In this document: piece by piece, positions 17,357 through 28,000 of the stretch | Layout of the letters: every line of letters starts with the position of its first letter | How positions within the stretch are numbered: position 1 is the stretch's first letter | From: Paenibacillus terricola | Lineage (GTDB): Bacteria; Bacillota; Bacilli; Paenibacillales; Paenibacillaceae | DNA: 64,000 nt | NCBI RefSeq assembly: GCF_014779765.1 | Contig: NZ_JACXZA010000002.1 | Location: 620,001 to 684,000, forward strand | Direction: 5' to 3' | Notes under the pieces: model-generated | What the model was told of the DNA's origin: nothing | Database searches by the model: none | The model's input: only the letters and a program-made list of their open reading frames with translations | Position numbers and translations under genes: made by a program

Positions 17357-18973
17357 ATGAAAAAATATTTGACGATGACGGGCGAATTAATTCTTCTGCT
17401 GGGGACCTTCCTTATGGTCGCGACCATTCACAATGACTATATCGTTCCCAATTCTGGGGCATATGGAAATTTTATGTTTAACAATCTGCCGATTTGGATC
17501 AGCGTTATGTTCGCGGTAACATCCGTGCTGGTTCTGGTTATTTTTCAGATCAGGAGGCTTGTGCTCAAGGACCGATATGAAAGCATTGCAGCCATGAGCC
17601 GCTTCACCCGCTTACGCAAAGAAGATGTCCTGCTGACCAGCTTGATGGGGATTTTTACAGGACTCTTGTTCATTTGCATGATTAAAGTATCGTTTATCGC
17701 TAACCACTTTCCGGATTTCAATGAATATATCGACATGTTTATGAGATCTCAGTCCTTTATCATGATCATCATCGGGTTATGCATCATCGGCCCTTTATTC
17801 GAGGAAATTTTCTTTCGGGGCATTTTATTCAATCTCATGCTCAAAAAAATGCCTTTCATTGCCGCTTTACTGCTGCAAGCCGTCATTTACGGATACTGTC
17901 AGCCCAATCCAAGCATTCAAGTAATCGCCGTTTTTCTCGCAATCATTTATGGCATTCTCTACTACCGTCTTCAGTCCATCTGGTCAACTATTATCACCGC
18001 CGCCGTTATGAACACCATCATTTTCGTCTCGAAGAAAACGGGGCTTCTGGATGCATTAAGCAGCATTCCGGATCATGTTTTACTGCTTATCACCGGAATA
18101 TGCTTACTTTTTATCATCGTCCTCCTGAAGGCCGTTTGGCATGAGGATACGAAAATTAACAATTTAAAGATGATCGGCAATTTGTTTTTATGGACATCGG
18201 TTTATTCGTTGGTTTATTATCCGTTTATTTTCGGCGTGTGGAATAACGGAGTTATGCGCATTAGTGCGATAAACCAATGGTTGGGGCACAATAACATATT
18301 CGGCTTCCTCCCTTACGATATTCTGGCCCTTGTCGTGTACTATTTTGTAATGAAAAAGGTCCACAAGCAGAATTTGATTAAGGTCAGCAATTTCACCCGC
18401 ATTTCCGTTAAAAACGGGGTATTGATCGCAATCATGGGCACCATGATGGGGGTATGGGTGCAGTGCTTGTTCTTATTCCCTTATTTCTCACAAAACTTCC
18501 CGCAATTTGAACAATTGACGGTTTACTTGACGACAGCTATTTTGCCGGTATATATAGCATTTCTGGTCTACCATTCGATCTATAAGGAAATTTTTTTCCG
18601 GGCTTTGGTCTATAACGTGTTACGGTCTGCTCTGCCGATGTGGATTTCCGTATTGATGACCGGCATTATTTATGGGGGCTTGTTCTTCAACTGGGATCCC
18701 CTGCTGACGGTATACGCGTGTTTGGGTGCTCTTATTTTTAGCTTGTTGTTTGAGTGGTACAAATCCATTTGGGCTCCGATCATCAACGAGTTTTTCGTGT
18801 TTGCCGCTTATTACGTAGTGAGAAAGCTTGAGCTGGCTTATGGACGGGGCATTGTATGGACGTTTACGATTTGCACAATAGGTGTGCTGTGTTTCATGAT
18901 TTATCTTTGGAAAAACAGGGATACAGAGCGCAAGCAGCCTGTTGCTGTCGAGCAAGTCAAGGTTAGTGCATGA
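17357..18973 (+). CDS. CPBP-family (CAAX protease-like) integral membrane protein, two repeated halves
   Basis: 538 residues with about 14 hydrophobic segments. Each half carries a CPBP (CAAX protease and bacteriocin-processing) core. The first has FEEIFFRG at about residue 153, the paired-Glu motif of intramembrane glutamic endopeptidases. The second has YKEIFFRA at about 413, with the first Glu replaced by Lys. The usual downstream His motif is not evident in the first half (VIYGYCQ). Family members cleave prenylated proteins or act in bacteriocin self-immunity. Here it is embedded between an acyltransferase and a synthetase gene, 40 nt before the latter, which suggests self-protection or membrane-linked maturation. 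Given the weakened motifs, protease activity is uncertain. Confidence 0.75.
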   Translation: MKKYLTMTGELILLLGTFLMVATIHNDYIVPNSGAYGNFMFNNLPIWISVMFAVTSVLVLVIFQIRRLVLKDRYESIAAMSRFTRLRKEDVLLTSLMGIFTGLLFICMIKVSFIANHFPDFNEYIDMFMRSQSFIMIIIGLCIIGPLFEEIFFRGILFNLMLKKMPFIAALLLQAVIYGYCQPNPSIQVIAVFLAIIYGILYYRLQSIWSTIITAAVMNTIIFVSKKTGLLDALSSIPDHVLLLITGICLLFIIVLLKAVWHEDTKINNLKMIGNLFLWTSVYSLVYYPFIFGVWNNGVMRISAINQWLGHNNIFGFLPYDILALVVYYFVMKKVHKQNLIKVSNFTRISVKNGVLIAIMGTMMGVWVQCLFLFPYFSQNFPQFEQLTVYLTTAILPVYIAFLVYHSIYKEIFFRALVYNVLRSALPMWISVLMTGIIYGGLFFNWDPLLTVYACLGALIFSLLFEWYKSIWAPIINEFFVFAAYYVVRKLELAYGRGIVWTFTICTIGVLCFMIYLWKNRDTERKQPVAVEQVKVSA

Positions 18974-19013
18974 ATTCGCACAGAACAACATGGATAAAAG
19001 GGTGGGCGCATAT

Positions 19014-22000
19014 ATGCTGGATTTCAATGTAATTAAATGGGGTGAGCAGGGGGTCGGAGAAAGTCCGCCGGTTGAAGAGTTATCCATGCACGAGATTGCA
19101 ATAATCGGCATTTCGGCCAAACTGCCCTTGGTGGACGATCTGGAACAATTCTGGAAGTACATTCAAAATGGAGTAGACTTTATTTCCGAATTTCCTGAAG
19201 CAAGACGCAGGGATATAGAGCCTTATGCTAAAAAAAGAATTCGCCACTCGGGAGAGCCTGAATATTTTCATGGAGCTTTCTTAGAGGAAATCGATACGTT
19301 CGACTATGCGTTTTTTAAGCTATCCCCCAAGGAAGCCAGCCTAACGACACCAAACCAGCGGTTGTTTCTGGAAACGGCATGGCACGCTTTCGAGGACGCC
19401 GGTTACAGCAGACAACAATTAGCCGGAAGCCGAACAGGGGTTTATGTCGGCTACAACTCCGACTCGTTATACGATTACAAAAGCATGGTGGCCGATACGG
19501 ATCCTGATCTGATGTCCCTTGCGATTCCCGGCAATCTTAGCTCTATTATCGCGGGTAGAATCTCGTATTTGCTGGATCTGAAAGGGCCAAGCTTATGCAT
19601 CGATACGGCGTGCTCGTCCTCTCTGGTGTCCGTGCATATGGCTTGTCAGGCACTTCGAAACCAGGAATGCGATATGGCGATTGCCGGAAGCGTGAAGGTT
19701 CATCTCATGCCCTTGGCAAATGAAGTAAAAATTGGCATTGAGGCATCGGATTGGCGGGCTAGAACCTTCGATGACAGCTCCGACGGGACCGGCGCGGGTG
19801 AAGGAGTCATTGCCTTTCTGCTAAAGCCGCTCGGCAAGGCCCTTCAAGATGGAGATTCCATCTATGCGGTCATTAAAGGAAGCGCGGTAAATCAGGATGG
19901 AAGCTCCATAGGTATGACAGCACCGAATGCAGCTTCGCAAGAGGCGGTTATTGTACAAGCATGGGAGAACGCCGGCGTGGATCCGGAGTCGATCTCTTAT
20001 ATAGAAGCTCACGGAACCGGTACAAAGCTGGGCGACCCGATTGAAGTGGATGGTATCCAAAGGGCATTCCGGCGGTTCACCGACCGCAAGCATTTTGTGG
20101 CGATTGGCTCGACGAAAACGAATCTTGGTCATCTGGATCACGCTGCCGGGATGGCAGGGATGTTAAAAGCGGTATTGGCCATGAAGCATAAGCAGATTCC
20201 TCCATTGCTGCATTTTAACAGACCCAATCAGACGATTAACTTTATCGAGTCCCCGGTTTATGTGGCCGACAGTTTGATGGAATGGGAATCGGAAGGGCAG
20301 CCGCGCCGTTGTGGTGTCAGCGCTTTTGGGATGAGCGGTACGAACTGCCATATTGTGCTGGAAGAGGCGCCTCCCGTTGAAGAAGGGAAGTCGTTCCCGG
20401 GCGAGTCGGATTCCTTTTTGTTAAGCCTTTCCGCCAAGAGCGACTCCGCATTAAGACGGCTTGTGATGGAATACAGCAAGCTTACCATTCAAGAGGATCG
20501 TTTGGCTGATATGTGCTTCACCGCAAGCCTGAAAAGAGACCATTATGAGCATAGATTAGCAATTGTATTTCACAATTCGCAGGAGCTTATCGGCAAATGC
20601 GAGCAGCTGCTCAGACAGGGTTTGGCTTCCAGGGAGGAGCAAGGAATCTTTTACGGGTACCAGAAGCCGGAGGGTGCGTTATCTAACGGCAACGAGCCGG
20701 CAGCGAATTCAGCACCAAGTCTGATGGAGCTTGCCAGATTGTATGCACAGGGTGCGTCGATTGCCTGGGAGCAGCTTTATAAAGGACAAAAACCAAGGAA
20801 AATGCGTCTTCCTGCGTATCCGTTTGAAGCAAGCCGCTGCTGGCTGGACATTGACAAGGCCGCAGCAAACCTGTATGTCCTGGAGTCCTCCATACGGGAA
20901 ACGGCCGCCCTTGCTGTAGAGGAAGTTGAATTGGCTGGTAGAGCGTCCGGCATCTACACGGCTGTAGAGCGAGAAATTGCACAGATTTGGGGGGAGACCC
21001 TTGGGTTTCGGAAGCTTGATGTGGCGGACAATTTTCATGAATTAGGCGGGGATTCCATCCTGGCGCTTAAAATCGTGAACCGGATCCGGCTGGAGCTTTC
21101 GGTCCCTCTGGAGGTTTCTGATCTGTTTAATTATGTGACCGTCGCTGATTTGGCGGGCTTCCTTGAACAAAACGCTCTGCAGCAAAATCATCGTACGGAT
21201 TATTATGCTGCTTTGAAGCCGGCTGCGAAACGAGAGCATTACCCGCTCACTTCCTCGCAGTATCGTGTCTTCATACAGGAGCAGTTCGGAGCGCAAGGAA
21301 CGGAGAATAATACACCCTTTTGTATCATGTCGGACGGTATGCTCAATATGGAGCGTCTGGAAGGTGTTTTCCGGGAGCTGATTGCAAATCACGAAGCACT
21401 TAGGACCTCTTTTCAATTCAGGGATGGACAGGCGGTTCAACTGATCAGCGATTCGGTAGATTTTCAGATAAAACGCTTTCAAAGTTCAAAGAACGAACTT
21501 GATGCTGTAATCTCCAGCTTTGTTCAGCCCTTTGACTTGGCCACAGCGCCGCTGCTGCGTGTCGGCATTGTCATGTTTTCTTCAGGCCGTCATCTGATCA
21601 TGATCGATATGCACCATATTATTTCTGATGGCGTATCCTCGAGCATTTTGATCAAACAATTTTGCGAGCTGTATAAAGGGCGGGCGGTGGAGGCTGCGGC
21701 GGTTCAATTCAAGGATTATGCCGTCTGGCAGCAGGAGGCGCTTCAAGCTGGTCTTTTGGACGATCACAAGAGGTTCTGGCTCGAACAGCTGTCGGGGGAG
21801 CTGCCTAAGCTTCAAATGCCTACCGACTTTGCTAGACCTGCGCAAAAAGGGGCAGCAGGACAGTCTTTGCGATATCCTGTACCGGCAGAAACCAGAAGCA
21901 TGTTGGAGAGCTTTGCCAAGACTAGCGGCGTGACAATGAATTCTTTGCTGTTTTCCTTGTATACGGCATTTCTGCATCTAAATACCGGCCAAAACGATAT

Positions 22001-25000
22001 GGTCGTAGGCACATTGGTGTCAGGAAGAAATCATCCGTATTTGGAAAACGTGTTCGGCATGTTCATTAACTTTTTGCCGATTCGTATCCGGATTCAGCCT
22101 GCCCAAACGTTAACGGAACACCTATTGCAGGTGAACCGAACGATTGGAGAAGCCTATACGCATGATTATCCTTTTGATCAAATGATCAGTGACCTGCAGT
22201 TGAAGACGGACCGTTCCCGAAATCCGCTATACGACACGATGCTGGTGTATCATAACGAATTTCAGATGAACCCTACGGCCCAGCTCAATATGGAAGAGGA
22301 AGGGCTGACGTTCTCGGAATATCCGCTGCATAACTCGGCTTCCCCGCTCGATTTTAAATTGGATGTTTGGAGTGATTTGGCAGGGGAAATGGTATGGGTT
22401 ATGCAGTATGATACGGCCTTGTACACAGAAGCTTCAATGAGGCTCTTCTTGGACCGATTCCTGATGCTTGCTGACTATGCCGGTGAGCATGCCGATGTGC
22501 CTTTTGGGCAAATTCATCTGCGGAATGAAATGGAGCCGGCAGCTCAACAGGACCTGCCGGTCGATGAATCGGAGCATGCGAAGCAGGACGATCTCATTGA
22601 CCTCGTCGTGAGCGCAACCTTCACATCGGAGCCCATCGAAGAGACGATCCGCTGGTGGTGCGGACAGTTTCAATTAGATACCAAGGTAACGTTTGCGCCC
22701 TATCATCAAGTATTCCAGCAGCTGCTTGATCCTGCCAGTCTGTTCGCCGCCAACAAGGGAGTCAATGTATTACTTGTTCGCTTTGAAGATTTTCTGCGTG
22801 ACGATATATCCACAGAACAGGTCAAGAAGGCTAAATTAGAAAGCATTTATACGGATTTGGTGAAAAGTTTGGAGAAGCCGGCTGGAAAGGCGTTCTACTG
22901 GGTAGGAGTATTTCCGGTAGCCACTCACTTATCGTTGAGCAGCGAAATGCTGAACTATGTAGATGCCCTGAATCAACGATGGAAGCAGACGTTAAGCGGA
23001 TTCGAGCACATTCATCTGATTGATTTCGGTGCTGCCGGTTCATCGCTGTTTCCAACCGAACCGCAAATATTTGACGCCATTAAGGATCAAGAGGGCCATC
23101 TGCCGTTCACCGACGAATTTTACGCAGCGATGGGCACTGTAATTGCAAGAAACCTGGTAGCTTGGAAAAAACAAAAGTTTAAAGCGATTATTCTCGATTG
23201 CGATAATACGATTTGGCAGGGAGTTAGCGGTGAAACCGGCCCTCTTGGGGTAGGGTTAGAGGCACCGTTTAGAGAATTGCAGCAGTTCATGCTGGATCGG
23301 TTTAATGAGGGCATGCTGTTGGCTTTGTGCAGCAAAAACAATGAGCAGGATGTATGGGATGTATTTGAGAAAAATCCACGGATGATTTTGAAAAGGGAGC
23401 ATTTTGTAAGCAGCAGAATCAACTGGCAGGCCAAGTCGGCGAATCTTCGTCAGCTGGCTGACGAGCTGAATCTGGGTCTGGACAGCTTTATCTTTCTGGA
23501 TGACAGCGCGCTGGAATGCTCCGAAGTTTTACAGCATTGTCCAGAGGTGCTTGCGCTGCAGCTTCCCGGGAATCCGCTGCAAATTTCTGCCTTTCTGCAG
23601 CATGTATGGGCCTTTGATAAATTCAGCGTCACGGAGGAAGACCGGAAAAGAACGAGTTACTACCTGGCAGAAGCTAAGCGCCGCAGCAGTCAGGACATCG
23701 AGTATGGAACGATCGACGGATTCCTGCAAAGCTTGGAGCTGCGCCTGACGATGCGCCGTCTGGAGCCGGAGCAAGCTGCCCGAGCGGCACAGCTTACGCA
23801 GCGGACGAATCAATTTAACATGAGCACGGTACGCAGAACGGAAGAAGAAATCCTTATGCTGCTCGCTTCGGATAAAACACAGTGCTGGGGAATTGAAGTG
23901 GAGGACCGCTTCGGAGAATACGGTTTTGTCGGCTTGGTAATCGGTTCCATGGAGCAGCAGACATTCGTCCTAGACACATTTTTGTTAAGCTGCCGAGTGC
24001 TTGGCCGTCAAGTGGAGTTAGCCATCCTCTGTGTTTTGAAGCAATTTGTCAAAGACTGCGGCGGTCTGGCGTTGGATGCTCCCTATGTGAAAAGCAAGAA
24101 AAACGAGCCCTTCAAACTGTTTCTGGATCAATCCGGATGGGAAGCCGTCGGGGAGGAAAATGGCAGTGTCCGTTACCGGCTGCCATTGGAACGGATTGCG
24201 GATGCAATGGATCACATTCAAATTAACACTGAGCGAGTCAAGCGCGACGAAGGCATGGAACCTGCGGCCGCAATAGAGTCGTTACGGCATGAGAAAAGCT
24301 TGTCTGTACAAGGTGAAGATAAAACCGAAATTATACCAAACCATTCCTTAAATCAGCAGTGGGACTGGACTGTGTCAGGGCTGGAAGATTCGAGCTTGCC
24401 TCATTACGCTTACCTGCTTCCGCTAAAGCATTGCACAGCGAATCAATTGCTGCAGCTATCCGAGACCGATGAGGGCCAGATACATAGGGGGGAAATTGTA
24501 GAAGAGCATGCTTCACAGTGGAGTAAGACGGAACGTGAGCTTTTCGCCATATGGATTGAAATTTTGCGGATGAATTTGATTGAATTGGATGATCACTTTT
24601 TTGATATCGGCGGGAATTCACTGCAGGCTGTGTCGCTTGCCTCGCGAATTCATCAACAATTCAACGTGCAATTGACCTTGCGTGAGCTGTTCACTGCGCC
24701 GACGATCCGCCAAATGGCTAGAACCATCGAACCCAGGGAGCAATCGGTCTTTACGGATATCATACCGGTGCCAGATCGGCCGGACTATCCTGTCACTTCG
24801 GCTCAGAAGAGACTGTTGGTGCTTCAGCAGCTGGATGAGCGCAATAATTCCTATAACCAGACATGTCTCTTTGAAGTCGAGGGGGAGCTGGATAAAAAAC
24901 GCTTGCAAGGTGTTTGTAGGGAACTTGTCAACAGGCATGAAAGCCTAAGAACAAGCTTCCAGTGGCAAGATGGCGAATTCGTACAAAAGGTGATTCCTTC

Positions 25001-28000
25001 AGCTGATTTCCCGCTAGAAGAGTATGAAGCAGGGGAGTCAGGCATAGGGGAGGTTATCAGCCAATTTATTCGTCCTTTTGATCTCAAAGTGGCACCGCTG
25101 TTCAGAGCCGGTGTGATACCTGTCGCAGAACACAGGCATCTGCTGATGTTCGACATGCACCATGCTGTCGCGGATGGAGTGTCGATCTCGATTTTGATGG
25201 ATGAATTCCTCACGCTGTATCAAGGTGACACTTTGCCGAAGCTTCGGGTGCAGTATCGCGATTTTGCCGTGTGGCAGCAAACGCAGCTTAGCCGAGAGTT
25301 GATGCACAGCCACGAGCGATATTGGCTGCAAACCTTTTCGGATGACATTCCGGTTCTGAATTTACCGACTGATTTTCCGCGGCCTACGGTCCAAACCTTT
25401 GAAGGGGGCAGGGTAGCTTTTGCCCTGGATTCCGGTTTGCAAGAAAGGGTCCAGCAGCTTGCTTCCAGCACCAACTCGACACCTTACATGGTTTATTTAG
25501 CTGCTTACAATATTTTGCTTTCAAAGTACTGCGGTCAAGAAGATATCGTCGTGGGCTCACCGTCAGCGGGAAGGCCGCATGCTGACCTGGAGGGTATGAT
25601 CGGTATGTTCGTCAATACGCTGGTGCTGCGGAACAAGCCTGGGGGCGCTAAAACGTTCCGTCAGTTTTTGACGGAGGTGAAGAACAATACGCTGCAGGCC
25701 TTGGAGCATCAGGATTATCCCTTCGAGGATTTGGTGGAGAAACTAAACGTGCAGCGGGACCTGAGCCGGAACCCCTTGTTCGATACCATGTTCAGCTATC
25801 AAAATATGTCTTGGTCTTACAAGCGGATCACCGGATTGCAAATAAAGCCTTATGCAGGGGAAGATCATTACAGCAGGTTTGATATTACGCTGGAATTGGC
25901 AGAGCTCGAAGGGGGCCTGCAGCTTCGCATGGATTATGCGTCCAAGCTTTTTCAGCATCAAACCATGCAGCGGTTTGCGCGCCACTATGTTCAAATTCTT
26001 AAAGCAGTAACCATGTCGCCGGAGATGCTGATCTCGCAGATCGACATGATGGACAAGTTGGAAAAGGCGCAACTGATGTTCGGATTTAATGAAACCTATG
26101 CAGCGTATGATTCCAACAGGACCATTCACCAATGGCTCGAAGAGCGGGCAACCGGCATGCCGGACCAGACTGCCGTAGTGTTGGGAAGCGAACAAATGAC
26201 ATACGGCGAGCTAAACGGCAAAGCCAATCAACTGGCGAGAACGTTAAGAGCGAACGGTGTACAGCCGGATCACCCGGTAGCCATTATGATGGAGCGGTCC
26301 TTCGAGATGCTGATAGGAATTTTCGGCATATTAAAGGCTGGCGGGGCCTATGTTCCTATTGATCCTCACTTTCCTGAGGAAAGAATCCGCTACATTCTGG
26401 ATGATACCGGAACCAAGCTTCTTTTATCACAGAGCTATTTGATGGAACGGCTGGCTTTCTCCGGATTGTGGCTGGATCTGAAGGATCCAGAGGTGTACCA
26501 TCATGATTCCTCTAATTTGAAGCCGCTTGCCGGTCCAACGCATTTAGCTTATGTGATCTATACTTCCGGGTCTACAGGTAAGCCAAAAGGGGTCATGCTC
26601 GAGCATACGGCGGTGGTCAACCGGATTCATTGGATGCAGAAGCAATATCCTCTAGGACCCCAGGATGTCATTTTGCAAAAAACGGCGTTTACCTTTGATG
26701 TTTCGGTTTGGGAGCTTTTCTGGTGGAGCTATGCAGGATCGTCCGTATGTTTGTTGCAACCCCGTGAAGAGAAGGACCCGCAAAAAATCGTTGCTGCGAT
26801 AGCCGAACATAACGTGACCACCATGCATTTTGTCCCTTCTATGCTTCACTTGTTCTTGGATTATGTAGAACGGCAGTCCGAGTCAGATAAGGCTGAAGGA
26901 ACTTCAGATGGAAGGCTTTCCGACAGTTTGAAGAGTTTAAGACATGTATTTGCCAGCGGTGAGGCGCTCCCCGCTCGCCAAGTGGAACGCTTTTATCAAT
27001 TCTTTTATCCGGACTTGGCGGCGAAACTGATTAATTTATACGGTCCTACGGAAGCGGCAATTGACGTTACTTGTTTCGAATGCCAACCGAGTGAGGTACT
27101 GGAAACGGTCCCGATCGGCAAACCGATCGATAATATCCAGCTGTATATTGTGGATGCGTTCATGAAGCTGCAGCCTGTCGGCGTTCCAGGCGAATTATGT
27201 ATTGCCGGCGTCGGATTGGCCAGGGGATATATGAATCGTCCGGATCTAACTTCAGAGAAGTTTGTCGATAATCCGTTTCAGCCGGGTGAACGTATGTATC
27301 GAACCGGCGATTTAGCCAGATGGCTGCCGGACGGTTGTATTGAATATATGGGCCGGTTGGATCATCAGGTTAAGCTGCGCGGTTTTCGCATTGAATTGGG
27401 TGAAATCGAAACGGCACTCTTGAGTTGTGAGGATGTTGCCGAAGCTGTCGTACTGGTCAAAGGTTCGGCGGGTGAGGATCAACAGCTTTGTGCTTATCTC
27501 GTGACCAAACATGAGGTAAACGTCAATGACATTCGTATGCATCTGAAGAAGAAATTACCCGACTATATGATTCCTTCGTTTTACATTCAACTGGATAACA
27601 TGCCGCTGACGTCGAACGGCAAAGTGGATCGTAAGGCATTGATGCAGCTTAAAGGCCATCTGCAGTCAAGCAACGACTATATGGCTCCGCAGAATCAACT
27701 GGAAGCGCAGTTGGTTGAAATTTGGAAACGGCTGTTGTCACTGGAACGGGTCGGCGTACAGGATAATTTCTTTGAGATTGGCGGCCATTCTCTCAAGGCA
27801 ATAACTTTACTGGCCAAGGTCCAGCAGCATTTTCAGGTCAAGCTCGGATTGAAGGAAATATTCCAGGCGCCAACCATCGAACAGCTTGCCATAGCGATTC
27901 AAAATGCAGCTGCCTCAGCCCATGAAGAAATCCCCAAGGCGGAATCTGCGGCGAGCTATCCCTTGTCTTCCGCTCAAATGAAATTATTCGTTCTGCAGCA

